Below are positions 21,949 to 34,184 of a DNA stretch of 64,000 nucleotides, piece by piece. The position numbers were made by a program, and so were the translations under genes. Within the stretch, counting starts at the first letter, position 1. The number at the start of each line of letters is the position of its first letter. The DNA is from Seiridium cupressi (taxonomy: Eukaryota; Ascomycota; Sordariomycetes; Amphisphaeriales; Sporocadaceae), in the NCBI GenBank assembly GCA_036674765.1, contig JARVKI010000007.1:682001-746000 (forward strand), written 5' to 3'. The notes beneath the pieces are model-generated. The model saw only the letters and a program-made list of their open reading frames with translations. It was not told where the DNA came from and made no database searches.

Positions 21949-23493
21949 ATGGAGGCCTTTCGTTCACAAAGCAAAAGACTTCCAAGGGTGTCTCAGGGGA
22001 TTTGCAGGGCCTGCGTCCTCCGGCTGGGCCCTCAATGGCGTCCTTCGCACCGACCCTACTCGAACCAGGCTCAGCCGGACATCTATGATGTCGTGTGTGT
22101 AGGGGGCGGACCGGCTGGCCTGAGTCTTTTGACGGCACTACGTAGGTCTCAAAGTGCGGCCGGTCTGTGTTGATACAAATATCTGACATGCTCTCCAGGC
22201 ACGAACCCAGTCACAGCCGGTCTCCGAGTGGCCCTGGTCGAAGCGCAGGACCTTTCGAAAACTCGCACCTGGAAACTTCCGCCAGATCGATACTCGAATC
22301 GATGCATCTCCCTCACACCTAAGTCCGCAAGGTTCATCGACCAGATAGGCGCATGGACTCATATGCAGCGCGAGCGCGTACAGCCGTACCATGAGATGCA
22401 GGTATGGGATGGCGTGACAGACGCGCGGATCGAGTTCGACTGGGAGGATGGGGCGAGGCAGGAGAACACCATTGCGTACATGACGGAAACCCTCAATGTC
22501 ACGGCCGGGCTACTCAAGACACTGGATGCGGTTGGAGGTGCAGATCTATTTGATAGCGCCAAGGTAGAGAACATCACGTTGGGCGAGGATACGGGGGATT
22601 TGGATTTGAGCCAGTGGCCCATTGTTCACCTCGCCGGCGGCAAGCAGATCGCGGCAAGGCTCCTTGTGGGCGCGGATGGTGCAAACAGTCCAGTCAGAAC
22701 GTTCGCGCAAATAAAGAGCCGGGGTTGGGACTACCAGAGACACGGCGTGGTCGCAACGCTAGAGCTCGAGGGAGAGGGCTGGCGGGGAGATGCGACGAAG
22801 ATCGCATACCAGAGATTCCTGCCGACCGGTCCCGTGGCTATGCTACCACTTCCCGGAAACTACTCGACACTTGTCTGGTCCACGACACCGTCAAATGCCG
22901 CATTGTTGAAGAGCCTGGCGCCAAAGGAGTTTATCGCCCTGGTTAACGCAGCGTTCCGCTTGAGCACCGTGGACCTCGAATTCATGCACACAAGGAGTGA
23001 AGGACAGGAGGACGAGCTGATGTGGAGGTTGCAGCATACGCCCGTCCAAACGCAGGCTATCCCCCAGGCCGTAGTCGGCGTCCAGGAAGGCACAGTGGCA
23101 TCTTTCCCCCTGAAGATGCGGCATGCAGATACATATATTGGCGAGAGGGTAGCTCTGGTCGGTGACGCAGCGCACACCATCCATCCTCTAGCAGGTCAAG
23201 GTCTGAATCAGGGCCAAGGCGACGTAGAGAGTCTCGTCAGCGCGATCGAGTATTCAGTGTTACATGGTGCAGACCTCGGCACACGAATGTCGTTGGAGGC
23301 GTACAACCAAGAACGATATGCAGCAAACCATGTACTGCTCGGCGTCTGCGACAAGCTGCACAAGCTCTATTCTGTGGAGAGTGGGCCCCTCGTGCCGTTG
23401 AGATCTTTGGGGTTGAGTGCTGTCAACGCGATGAAGCCGCTCAAGAACTTCTTCATGGGCCAGGCCGCCGGGAAAGGGATGAAGATGTTCTAG
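21949..23493 (+). CDS. COQ6: Ubiquinone biosynthesis monooxygenase COQ6
   Basis: Two exons (21949-22141, 22199-23493) with a 57-bp intron give 495 residues. COQ6 is a mitochondrial FAD-dependent hydroxylase that adds the C5 hydroxyl group during coenzyme Q synthesis. The start chosen has good context (AAAAATGG) and yields a basic presequence (FRSQSKRLPRVSQGICRA). Earlier in-frame ATGs at 21856 and 21916 would only lengthen it. FAD motifs: VVCVGGGPAGLSLL (dinucleotide fold), LLVGADGANSPVR (DG motif), VALVGDAAHTIHPLAGQG (GD motif). The family marker DRYSNRCISLTPKSARF is also present. The intron splits the first Rossmann helix after TALR and restores frame exactly. Confidence 0.93.
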
Positions 23494-23852
23494 GCGATGG
23501 AATTAGGTCTTAACGTGACCTTCCCACCCATGTAAGATTTTAGATGTAATGACTTGGCCAAATCCGTGTGCTATAAGTATATATACAAATCCAATTGATA
23601 AGATGCATATAATAGGCGAACAATTTTCTTGTTTCATGAGCTAATGCGTATTATCTGGTCTTTGCTTCCGATCTGCTTGGTCTGCTTCGATTTCTGCACA
23701 CTTCTCACTCCTCGGCACAAAGCTAGTGGGGTGTGCGCAGTAGAGCCGTGGGGTGTTATCGACCCCGAAATTTTTGGGAGATAAGGAACTTTTTTATCGC
23801 CAACTTCGAAGCCGTAGAATCAACCCCACCAACCACATCACACTCAGACACC
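23494..23852. other. Intergenic between COQ6 and RPC40
   Basis: About 360 bp with the COQ6 3' end and the RPC40 promoter. No additional gene is visible. Confidence 0.5.
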
Positions 23853-25027
23853 ATGGCGCGGCAACCAGAACCGGAGGAGCGCAAGGTACGGACTGCCAGG
23901 CCTCCAGGGTTATGATCGTTGTACTGACAAACTCGCAGACTGTCGGCATCAACAAGGAAACGGTTACTAACACCGTTTCGACCGACTTCCCCGACAACTA
24001 CCCCGATGGCGACGAGAGTTGGGACAAGGACTGGTTTGCAGAGAATCTGAGGATAGAATTTCACCAAAATGACCAGTTCGAGGCCCAATTCTCGCTCATT
24101 GGCGTTGACGCCTCCATTGCCAATGCCTTCCGCCGTATCCTGATCTCCGAAATCCCAACCCTCGCCATTGAGACCGTTTTCGTCAACAACAACACCGGCG
24201 TGATTCAGGACGAAGTTCTTGCCCATCGTCTCGGCCTTATCCCCTTCACCGGAAGCAAGGAGGGCATCAGGGATTTTATGACGTGGTGGCACAAGCCAGC
24301 AGAAGGGGAGGACACCTACTCAACGACATACGACCACAACACGATACAGCTGAAACTGCAGGTCAAGTGCGAGCACAACAAGGACGCGGCTGCTGGCGAA
24401 AAAGATCCGCTTAAGCTATATCGTAATGCACACATTTACGCCAAAGACATTGTCTTCGAACCTGTCGGGAAGCAAGACAAGTACTTCTCTGGCGACGACA
24501 TAATCCGGCCTACGAACCCAGATATCCTGATTGCAAAGATGCGCCCTGGTCAGGCCATCGATATAGAAATGCATATGCACAAGGGCATTGGTGCAGATCA
24601 TTCCAAGTTTTCCCCCGTTGCGACGGCCAGTTACCGGTTGATGCCCACAATCAAGATTCTTCAGCCGATCTTGGGCGACGACGCCAAGAAGTTTCAGGAG
24701 TGCTTCGGGCCCGGTACCATCAGATTAGAAAAGGTCACCAAGAAAGTCATCAAGGCAGACGACCAGTATGCAGGTCACGAAGGAGAGACGATGGCGGTTG
24801 TCGACAATCCCATGTACGATACAGTGAGCAGGGAAGTCTTGAGGCACCCAGAGTTCGAGGGCAAGGTGAAGCTGGGCAGGAAGAGGGACCATTTCATCTA
24901 CTCCATTGAGAGCACGGGCCAGTGGGATAGTGATGAGCTATTTCTCGAGGCTGTCCGCACATTCAAGAAGAAGAGCCAAAAGTTGCAGACCCAGGTGGAA
25001 AATATGGTCTACACCTATTCAGGTTAG
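23853..25027 (+). CDS. RPC40: RNA polymerases I and III subunit AC40
   Basis: Two exons (23853-23885, 23939-25027) with a 53-bp intron give 373 residues. AC40 is the alpha-like subunit shared by RNA polymerases I and III; it pairs with AC19 and starts enzyme assembly in the nucleus. Start context is CACCATGG. Exon 1 encodes only MARQPEPEERK and joins to TVGINKETVTNTVSTDFP. The alpha-family signature lies in the dimerisation domain: FSLIGVDASIANAFRRILISEIPT, followed by VFVNNNTGVIQDEVLAHRLGLIP. The insert domain and the C-terminal helix (DELFLEAVRTFKKKSQKL) are present. The large uninterrupted second exon and near-canonical length support an intact gene. Confidence 0.95.
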
Positions 25028-25505
25028 GCACTGCGAGTTCTGTACTTTTCGTTCCAAAGTTCTTGTTCTCTACCCGCTTGGGATTTGACTTTGCAATATG
25101 ATATACCATAGAGGGGCGTTCGGCTGGAAAAGGTGGCTATATCAGGCTTATTCTTTAGATCACTAAAAGATGCGTTGCTGCTTCCCTTCTAATCGTCGTG
25201 GCAGGTTTCATAGATCAGTGAATCGACAACCACAACCGAGCTTAGCAACCTAAACCCAAGTTTTACGCTATTCTACGGAATCAGTGTCAGTATCACTATC
25301 CTAATCAGTAGCATCTTGAGGGATGGAAGATTTTCGGAACTCAAAAGAGCTGAGCTAGTGAGTTCTGTGTGATATACCAAAGAGAAATCACAAGTCTTGT
25401 TAGATTACTGTTACTAAAAGAAAGAAGAAAAGAAAAAGGGATGGGTTTGATTGTGATATCTTTGAGAAGAGTCATCTATGTAAATGTCATAATGGCATGG
25501 CAGTA
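25028..25505. other. Intergenic, no gene seen
   Basis: About 480 bp between the convergent stops of RPC40 and the Cys/His-rich gene. It is AT-rich 3' untranslated sequence with an A/G-rich tract near 25420. Confidence 0.5.
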
Positions 25506-25952
25506 TCAAGAATAAAGCAATCTACACATGTTGTACTCGCTCATCCCCCGTAGTCCTCTGTTCTTATGCGTGGAGCAGAAGGGCGTCCCGATCAGCGTGG
25601 GCTCGATAGGGGTATTGCACTCGTGGCCGCCGCTCTTGATGCCATATCTGCACTGGGGTACTTCGCAGTGCCTCAACCAGTCGAATTCGTGGTCGAGGTC
25701 CAGCGTGGCCTGGTCCACGCGGTCCTTGTGCGGTCGCTCCAGGCGCGGCTCGTCGCCTTGCTGCACGGGACAGGTGTGGTACTCGCAGTACTGGCCAAAG
25801 GGGGCATAGTGATCCGAGTGGTAAGTCGTGAAGACGTCTTGCTGCAGGGTAGTCAGGCAGCCGGTGTTGAAGCAGCGGTGGTCTGCACAATAGGCGAAGT
25901 TGCCAGGGTTGTTGCGGCATCTGACGCTCCAGAGGCATCTAGCAGCAGACAT
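25506..25952 (-). CDS. Cys/His-rich small protein, putative zinc binding
   Basis: A single exon of 148 residues from an ATG at 25952. I do not recognise the family. It has 13 Cys and many His in a repeating pattern: YCADHRC (about residue 21), YCEYHTC (about 54) and FCSTHKN (about 124), each an aromatic-C-x2-H unit. Additional pairs are C6/C12, C27/C32, and HCEVPQC (about 94). This looks like three or four small zinc-binding knuckles. There is no signal peptide, so it is probably not a secreted Cys-rich effector. It is GC-rich compared with the flanking untranslated DNA and shows a clear coding bias, which supports a real gene. Confidence 0.65.
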   Translation of the reverse strand: MSAARCLWSVRCRNNPGNFAYCADHRCFNTGCLTTLQQDVFTTYHSDHYAPFGQYCEYHTCPVQQGDEPRLERPHKDRVDQATLDLDHEFDWLRHCEVPQCRYGIKSGGHECNTPIEPTLIGTPFCSTHKNRGLRGMSEYNMCRLLYS

Positions 25953-26369
25953 GCTGACGTACTCTTTGAATGGAACTTGTTACTTCCGTTTCTTGATAAA
26001 TATTTGATGATGGCGTACACCTACTCTAGCTATGTGCTTTGCTCGTTTTAGTTGCTTGTGTTGTTCGTGTAAAGAAGCACTCGAACATACGAGGACAGGT
26101 CAAGGTTTTCTGTGTGGAAAGCGTTTAGAAAGTATCTACTCAATCATATAGATGAAGTGGGAGCACAGATAAATTGCCAGTTCGGATGCTGTTACGATGA
26201 TTTCCCTCCTTTCTTGACTGTGAATACTGCCCGACTCTACCTTGTTTCATGCCAATTGACCGATTAGTCAAGACATAAAAAGAAATCGTCGATGGTATGA
26301 AAAACCACATGGCCATTGGGTGTGCTTGATTGTTTCCCTCAGTCTCGCTCCATTGCTTGAGTAACGCAA
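25953..26369. other. Intergenic, no gene seen
   Basis: About 420 bp holding the upstream region of the Cys/His-rich gene and the 3' end of the GH2 gene. Confidence 0.5.
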
Positions 26370-28485
26370 CTACTGTTGAGCCACTGCATCGTAGTATACC
26401 TTTGCCGCCTTGTCAAAGATCTTTTTGACCTCAGCGGGATCAATCTTCTCTCTGCGGTCAAATGAGTACAGTCCGTTGACTTCTTGCTCGATGTCGGTCC
26501 TTTATGCACATGTTAGCGTCGTGCATAAACTCAAGTCATGCATTGTACAATGGAACTTACAGCTGAGTATACACGAACCCAGACGTGAATCCCCCTTGTA
26601 CCACAGCGGTACACAGCGCATCGATTCTCTTGAGCAGGTCCGCAGGATCGCTAGCTGTTGTGTAGCCCCAGTCGCGCTCACCTTTTTGCGCTTCTGAAGC
26701 AGGGACAATATTGACACCGCCAAACTCGGTACAAATAATGGGCGCTCCCTTCTTGTGCTCGGTTCCATCGTCGCCTTGGATGGGTTGGACGAACATATGC
26801 CTTCCGCCATGCAACTCCTCGTTGAACCTCGTCTCGGCTGTAGCGCACCGTTTCGCCAGTTCCGGGGCATCATTATAGTCATGGTATGAGGACAGGTCAG
26901 TCTGCACATGCTCCCAGCCACAATTATCGTTGATGGGCCTCGTAGGATCCAGCGACTTAGTGATCCAGTAGAGCGACCTGATATGGTTTCTCTGCTCCAC
27001 GTTATCACGCAAGTTTGGATAGGCCCAGCTCTCGTTCACCGGTGTCCAAGCAATGACACTGGGGTGGTTGATGTCTCGTTTCACGGCCTCTGTCCACTCT
27101 TGGTCGAAACGCTTGACGTATTCCGCACTGAATTCGTACGCGTTGGCGATCTCGCCCCAGACCAAGTATCCCAGCTTGTCTGCCCAGTACAAGAAGATGG
27201 GGTCTTCTACCTTCTGGTGCTTGCGGCAGCCATTGAAGCCCATCTTCTTTGCGAGCTCGACGTCCACTTTGAGGCTCTCGGGAGAAGGGGGCGTCAAGCC
27301 CGTATCTGGCCAATAGCCCTGGTCTAGATTCAGTATCTGGAACAGCGGATTGCCATTGAGCCTGAAGGTTCCATCGCCTCTCCTCCAGTCGATGTTCCGC
27401 ATTCCCGTGTAAGTCTCAACCTCATCCAGGACCTTGCCAGCAGAATCATAGAGCCGAATCTTGAGATCATACAGCAGCGGATGCTCAGGGGACCAAAGAG
27501 CCAAGCCGTCTTTCCAAGCTTGGGGATTCTCCAGCGGAGCAGACTTGACCAGATCAGCTGGGAGTTCTTTCAGCTTGTCGGCTGCCAACTTCAGCTCAAG
27601 TTCGAGGTTCACATAATCCTTGTCCTTCGCCAGATCCACCTTAGTGTCTCCGATCTTTATGCCTCCGATACTTCCCTCGACGCCCACGCTATACTTTCCA
27701 CCGGCCCTGCGTCCCGAGACTGCGACCTTGGCCTTCAAGACACCGCCGTCAATGTCATCGCCCCTCAGGACCGTCCCATCACTGCTGCCGCCAATTCTCG
27801 CTCTCGGCACAACTTCAATCCAAACGCTCTGCCAGATGCCTGAGGTGGGTGTGTAGAATATGCTCTCCGGTGTAGGCGCCCAGTATTGCTTGCCCCTTGG
27901 TTGCTCAAGGTCACTTGGACTATCTCGAACGCGCATGACCAATTTCGATTCCTTGCCCGACAATGCATCAGTAACATCGACGTCGAACGGCACATGACCG
28001 CCCATGTGTCCGCCAACATACTGTCCTCCGACCCAGATTTGGGTGTCGTAGTCCACAGCGCCAAAGCGAACGAGGACCCGGTGCCCGGCCTCTGTTTCCG
28101 CCTGACTTCTTAGATCCGGGAGTAGCGTTTCGTACCAGAGCACTTCATGGGCGGCGTTATCGCCCCATCCAGAAGCTGGGCATTGGAATGCAAATGGGAC
28201 ATTGATGGGCTTCTTGACATTCTCGGTGGCATCGGAGCACTTCCAGAACTTCTCCTTGAGCTCTGGGAATGCTTCTAGGCGGTGCGCATCCTCGGCGGTA
28301 GTGCCGCTAGTGCCACCGGCGCCGGTCAGAGCGACTTTGTCCGGAGGTCCGCTGACATGCCAGCCCTCACTGAGGCCAATGTCCTGGTCGTCGAAAAGGA
28401 GTGACCAGGACTTGCCGTTCAAGAGTTTCCAGTTCTGGTTGGGTCGAGTGAAGTCAGGGCGGGGATATTGACCTGGCGATGACAT
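26370..28485 (-). CDS. Glycoside hydrolase family 2 protein
   Basis: Two exons (26561-28485, 26370-26499) with a 61-bp intron give 684 residues. The start MSSPGQYPRPDF at 28485 was chosen because the 50 codons upstream look like leader sequence. Domain order is as in GH2 enzymes: sugar-binding jelly roll (FQCPASGWGDNAAHEVLWY, GAVDYDTQIWVGGQYVGGHMGG), immunoglobulin-like domain, then the TIM barrel. The acid/base Glu is in TPVNESW after NHPSVIAW; the nucleophile Glu is in ICTEFGGV. There is no signal peptide, so the enzyme is probably intracellular. Family members include beta-galactosidases, beta-mannosidases and beta-glucuronidases; the substrate cannot be told from sequence. The last exon adds EQEVNGLYSFDRREKID, a usual GH2 C-terminus. 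Confidence 0.9.
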
Positions 28486-29220
28486 TGTGAGGAAAGAATG
28501 TGGTTCTAAACGATTGGTTGGAGCGGAGAGGAGGTGCAATGCTGCTCTACTATGGTGGATGGGTTGTGCAGGCTTGGAAAGAAAACAGGAAGACATGGGA
28601 AAAGGAAGGAAAGCTTCTGGTGAACGAAACAACACTTGTCATTACTAAACCTTCTGGGAAGCACCATCAAAACGATCGGCCCTACGCATATGCATGAAAC
28701 ACTCGGCGGGGCGAGATTGGCAACGTCACAACCAATTATGAAAACTGGTTAACAGAAAACTGGATTGGGGCCCAATTTCTCTATCAAAGAGACAGTTGAG
28801 AATAGTTTCTGGCCGATTCCGAGAGGTCTAGGATGGTGCATGAGGGGCAGCTCCAAGCCGGCTATGTAGGAGGTAGTGATCTTCAGGGTCCTCTTTTCTG
28901 CCAAGGAGGGGTGCTATAAACTGCCATTGCCGTGTATGCACGCGGATCGTCGTACGCAAACAGTAAATTGATATCACCCATTACCAGCAATCCTGGGCCA
29001 CTGTAGTTTGCATCCAACATGAGAGACAATACGAAACAGTGTACACAGGTCTTTCATTGTCCGATTCCAGCCCAGCTATGCTCAGCTTAAGCAAATGCTT
29101 TCTCTACCAACGCCCCAAGACTTCACAAAGCCGCTGTGTATCATACCGTGATTCGTTTCATTCGCAAAACCAAGCATTACTTCTCATAGCCAATCACCAA
29201 TAGTCCCAATACTCGTGGAT
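28486..29220. other. Intergenic, no gene seen
   Basis: About 735 bp between the GH2 start and the MCM4 stop. No supportable frame, repeat or RNA gene is visible. Confidence 0.5.
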
Positions 29221-32200
29221 TTAGGCCACCCCTGTCACTCTTCGAACGCTCCTCCTAGCACCCTCCCCACTGACCATAATAAGGCCTTCCATCTCGAGGG
29301 CACGCATAACCTCAGCAAAGTCGGCTGGCTCAATGGGCACGCTGGCGCCTTCACCTAAACGCCTGCTGACTCCAGCCCATTTCGCACTTTGACCGCCACT
29401 TGTCATCTCATCCAGCAGAGCCAGCAAGGCCGTCTTCATTTCGTCTTTACGCTTGCGGTCGGCCGAGCTGACGCCTTCGTTCAGAAGACTCATGTCGATT
29501 CTTCCTTGAGAATCTGTTGCTGACGTCTTCAATGCCGACTGGATCAATCGATTGGCCTCTTCTACATCGCTCTTGGTAACAGTCTGAGAAAGGCGCATCT
29601 TGGCATGAGCCTCAGCAAGCCGGATCATGGATTCGAGCTGACGAGTCGTGGCTGTGATACGCTTTTCAGCGGCTCGGACGTCTTGACCGAGCTTGCGCAT
29701 TTTGACGTAGTTATCTACTAGAGCCTGTGCCGCATCCTGGGAGATACTAGGATGGCAGGTGTCACGGGCATATGAGATATATGCTGTAAGAAATTCGACA
29801 TCCTGCAACGATGTTAGCGATATCATAGGATATGACGCGGTTTTCTACTCACCAAAATCTCCTCATTGGTAGCAGCACTTTCTAGCTTGTCTTCCAGGTA
29901 CATGGAAAGCAAATGTCTCGCTAGCTTCTTGTCATTGGTGTCATCTTGACGATCAAGGATCAAATACACAAGATCGAAACGAGAAAGCAGCGTTGGCGGG
30001 AGGTCGATGTTTTGGGGCACTGGCAGATCCGGGTTGTATCGAGAACCAATGGGATTGGCAGATGCAAGGATACTGGTTCTCGCGTTCAACGTGGTGATGA
30101 TGCCGGCCTTCGCGACCGACACGGTTTGTTGTTCCATAACTTCGTGTAAAACCGAACGGGTAGCGTCGGACATTTTGTCGAACTCGTCGATACAGCAGAC
30201 ACCGCCATCAGACAAAACGAGTGCACCGGATTCTAGCACCAACTGTCGTGTCTCCGGATCACGAGACACGTAAGCTGTTAGACCCGTCGCAGATGAACCC
30301 TTTCCGCTTGTGTAGACACCGCGTGGGGCAATCTTGTGGACGTATTTGAGCAATTGCGATTTCGAGGTCGATGGGTCACCGCAAAGCAGTACATTGATAT
30401 CGCCACGATACCTCGGGCTACCTCCCTTTTGAAACGTTTTGTTTGTTCCGCCAAACATCTGCAGGAGAATTCCTTTTTTCACGTCATCCATCTCGAAAAT
30501 CGATGGAGCGAGCGATCGGGACAGGAGCTCATAGATGTCACGTCGAGCAGCAGTGGCCTTGATCCTCTCTTCCTCCTCAATGGTAATCTTGCGCGCCTCT
30601 TCAATCTGATTATCGTCGTCGTTGGGCTCATCGTCGAGTGTCGAGACATCGGCACCCAACCGCTTGTTATCAACCTTGGCCACATGGACCACGTCGACAA
30701 AGGTTTTAAACACACTTTTGACAGACCTCATACGTGGGTTGACTCGAACCGGACTGAGACGATAGATTCCGGTAATCTGAATGCGATCACCGGCCTTGCA
30801 GAAGTCCACCAGTTCGTTGTATACACAGACAGATGCTGAATGAGGTGTCTGACCAGCAGGGACGGCATCAGGAGTCTCTTGCAGCTTAATAACTTGCTTG
30901 TCCTCAAACTCACATCGGTTGTGGATGATTTGCATGGAGTTTTTGGAGTCGCAAAGCGGACGGGGGCACGCGGTTGGCTCCCTGATTTTTCCTCGGTCCA
31001 GACCAACCAAGAGGGAGTGGTTGCACACATTGCATCTGAAGAATGCTTGGCGCATGTCTGGGATGACAGGGGTTGTCCGGATGACGAGACCCTTGATGCA
31101 GATGAGCTTGTCCATATCTGAAGGATTCAAGTCCCTCATATTTGTCACCTCATCCAGGTTATATGGGCGGGTCACGTAAGCCTGGTCCATGACCTTCTCC
31201 TCGAGATTCGACCCTTGTTGAGGTCTCGGGGTCGAGGCTGGCTCTTCGCTCCTTTCCGAACTCGGAAACTGCATGTCTGAGCTAGGTGCGTCAGTGCGTT
31301 GAGAAGCTGACGCGCCGTTGCTCTGGCTTCTCTGGCGTGACATCTCGGCTTGTGCGAGCTCAATCATTACATCATGAACTGATTGGTCCATCAGGGGTAC
31401 GATTTCCTGGGGATAATGCTGAATCTGGTGCCACATCTTCCTGGTAGGAGGATAGAGCTTGAAATCTTGAACATTGACATAGAGAATCCTTGTGCCGAGT
31501 GTAAGCATGTTGCTTAGCTCCTCCATGTATGGTTTGGATTTTGCGTCTGGGTCGGCATCAGTTTGGTCTTGGCTCAAACCATCAGACCACATGCGATATT
31601 TCTTCTGGAAATTCTTCAAGAAATCCTTGAAAGCAGCGTACGTGTCGTCGATAGACACGGTAGTACCCCAGATGGTAGCATTATCTTGCCCACCAAGCAC
31701 ATTAGCTTCGGAAGTGTTGGGGTCGACGTTGGAGAAAGTCTGAGCATCCGAGTGGATTTCACGCACGACACGGCCCGAGTCATCCAAGATTACACGATTA
31801 CCGCTTCGTACACCTCCACTAAAGATCTCTGAATTAATATCGCCTCTCCGTTGGCGCCGGGCTCGTGGGGTTGCCGATGAACCGACAAAGAGGTTGCTGC
31901 TTTCACTTCGTATATCTGATTGCGGGTGAAGAGAACGGCCTGGACTAGAGCTAGCTTCGTATCTGATAGGCGAAGAGTCTGGCAGGCGACCATTAGTTTC
32001 AAATCTACCATGCCTGCGACCTCAACCAAGATGGAATATACTCACCGCCGATCAAGCCACTACCACTGGCTCTTGGTGTTCTGTCACCGTCATTTTGGCT
32101 TTCCCCTCTGGTTGTTTGCGAGTGTGTCATATGTCGCAAAGGCGAGCTTGGTGCAGCACTTCCATTGGCACGTGTGTTTTGGCTTTGGCTTTCAGTGTTC

Positions 32201-32427
32201 TGCCGCAAGGGAGATGACACATTGCTATTGCCATTGCCATTGGCAGGCGATGACGACTGATAGAACAGGGGGCTCGAGGCCAGCTGCGAGGAACGAGTGT
32301 TGCGAGGTGTGTTTCCATTCCGAGCAGGGGCGCTGCCGTCCGCGGGGCTGCTTTGCGGCGCTTGCGAAGATCGGGTGCTCCGCCTGGGAGTACCAGACTG
32401 GGAGCGGCGTTGCGATGGAGAAGACAT
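29221..32427 (-). CDS. MCM4: DNA replication licensing factor MCM4
   Basis: Three exons (32046-32427, 29853-31978, 29221-29802) give 1,029 residues. MCM4 is one of six subunits of the replicative helicase loaded at origins. The N-terminus is a long Ser/Pro-rich disordered tail with SSP and TPR sites (RSQSGTPRR, SSPLRQ), as expected for Cdc7/CDK targets. The zinc motif is CNVCNH ... CPRPLC. The AAA+ core shows Walker A GDPSTSKSQLL, Walker B CIDEFDKM, sensor 1 LASANPIGSRYNP and the Arg finger SRFDLVYLILD. The C-terminal winged-helix region ends the protein. Introns are 67 and 50 bp. The upstream region has four ACGCG cores, in line with G1/S control. Confidence 0.96.
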
Positions 32428-33187
32428 TTTTCACTCGAAGTACAGTCCGCACGACTAGATAGCGCAGCGGGACTTTCCTGGTGATCGTGGTGGTCTTGGT
32501 GGTTCTAGTGTTGGCTGATGGCTAAGGGTGAAAGGAGAGGTGGATGCAACGAAGGGGTGGGTTGTCTTGTAAGAAAACACGACCCCGTCGCGTCTCCCCC
32601 TTTTTGACGCGACTGTTCGCGTAAAGTGGAAATTATCCATCTCATCAGGGGGTAGCTAACGCGTTATGCCGTATTGTGCGTTACACTAACCGCGGCTCTG
32701 GACCAATGTTCGGCGCCTCTAGTGATGCACAACTATTTATGCACCTGGCGCATTTGAACAAGTCCAGTGCAGATTCCAACAAAAGGACGACCGATGACGG
32801 AAGCAAAACTCAACACTCAATCAACGCAATTCAATCACAAAAAGAAGCAAAGTCCTTGTACGACAGAGAAACTAGAAATAGACACCGTCCCCATTGTAAA
32901 CTCCACAAAACTTCGATTACTACAGAAAGCGAAGCCGCCTTCCAGTGTTCGAGTTATCTTATCGGGACATCGCTCGAATATAAATCCGATTTCTCTCCTG
33001 CTCCCACTAGCAGGCATGTGCCGCCCGCTGTAGTACATACCTGGTAGTGTCTTGACCCCTGTCGCCTATTCCCAATTGACAGCACACGGATTGAGGTTCA
33101 AGAACACCACACCAACTTCAAGTCGACGCTATCCGATCCCCGAGTCCACATCCACGCCCAAACCATCCGCACCCGTACAACGTCAAG
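32428..33187. promoter_or_regulatory. Divergent promoter region of MCM4 and RET3
   Basis: 760 bp between divergent start codons. The MCM4-proximal 240 bp carries the ACGCG cluster annotated separately. No coding sequence is evident; the plus-strand frame 32676-33047 has no domain. Confidence 0.55.
32589..32664. promoter_or_regulatory. Cluster of four MCB-type ACGCG cores
   Basis: ACGCG on either strand occurs at 32589-32593, 32607-32611, 32618-32622 and as the full palindrome ACGCGT at 32659-32664. All lie 160-240 bp upstream of the MCM4 ATG. ACGCGT is the MluI cell-cycle box bound by MBF (Mbp1-Swi6 in yeast, Res/Cdc10 in fission yeast), which drives MCM and other S-phase genes. Four cores in 76 bp is far above the local background. 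The regulatory role is inferred from the family rule. Confidence 0.55.
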
Positions 33188-34013
33188 ATGGCGCCCGGAA
33201 TGTCCCTTTTCTCGGTCAATGCGATCCTGATACTCTCCGCCGACGATGGCTCGCGCATCTTCGCAAACTACTATTCATCACCCCACCAAGCTCCAGGCGG
33301 TATGTCGCATGCATCCTAACGGCAGACCAAGAAACTGACCGTGGTCTCTCCCAGCATCGGAAAAGAGCCCGTACGCAGATGTCAAGTCACAGAAGACGTT
33401 CGAGAAGGGCTTGTTAGAGAAGACGGCGAAACAGACGGGCGACAGTGAGTTATGCCATGCTTGGATTTGGCAGGTGGCTGGATACTTGCTAATTCTGGTC
33501 ACTGCAGTCATCTTGTACGACAACAGAATAGTGCTCTATAAGATGGAGTCGGACGTCATGATGTATGTCGTGGGATCGGTCAACGAAAACGAGGTCCTAC
33601 TCTACAATGTCATCCTGGCCCTCAGGGATTCTTTGGTGTGTATAATCTATCCGTTGAGCCTACAAGCCTGGTGGAGAGAACGGACGACTAACGTGCACCC
33701 AGCACCTTCTTTTCAAGCAATCGGTTGATAAGCGAACCATTATCGAGAACTATGACCTGGTATCCCTCGCCATCGACGAAATCGTGGATTCGTAAGCTTT
33801 CTGCTTCGCTCTGCTTCTGAGAAATAATGACTGACTGTGCATGACAGGGGTATCATTCTTGAGACGGATCCTGTGGTCATCAGCCAGAGAGTATCGAAAG
33901 CGCCGACACAAGACGTCAACCTGAGCCGAATCGATCTAAGTGAACAGGGCGTGAACAACCTAGCGCAATTAGGAAAGGCGAAGCTGACAGATTGGCTACG
34001 CCAGGGACTATAG
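33188..34013 (+). CDS. RET3: Coatomer zeta subunit
   Basis: Five exons (33188-33299, 33355-33444, 33508-33635, 33703-33791, 33848-34013) join in frame to 194 residues. Zeta-COP is the small adaptor-like subunit of the COPI coat for Golgi-to-ER transport. The longin-like fold begins FSVNAILILSADDGSRIFANYY. Exon 3 encodes ILYDNRIVLYKMESDVMMYVVG and SVNENEVLLYNVILALRDSL. Exon 4 encodes LFKQSVDKRTIIENYDLVSLAIDEIVD. The last exon carries GIILETDPVVISQRVS and ends LTDWLRQGL. All four introns are 54-67 bp and have normal ends. Length matches the family (about 190-200). Confidence 0.95.
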
Positions 34014-34184
34014 GCCAGAACATGGGGATATTTTCTGCACGACAGGGGGGAGGGGGCAGCATGTTAGACAGTCAGGGAACGGCGTTGGTAAAATGTTGCG
34101 TTTGTTCGGTCCTCCATTTCTCAAGGGATACCTGGATGAGGGAACAAGTAGTCTCTCCATCTATGCTAGTTCTTCCAATGGCAA

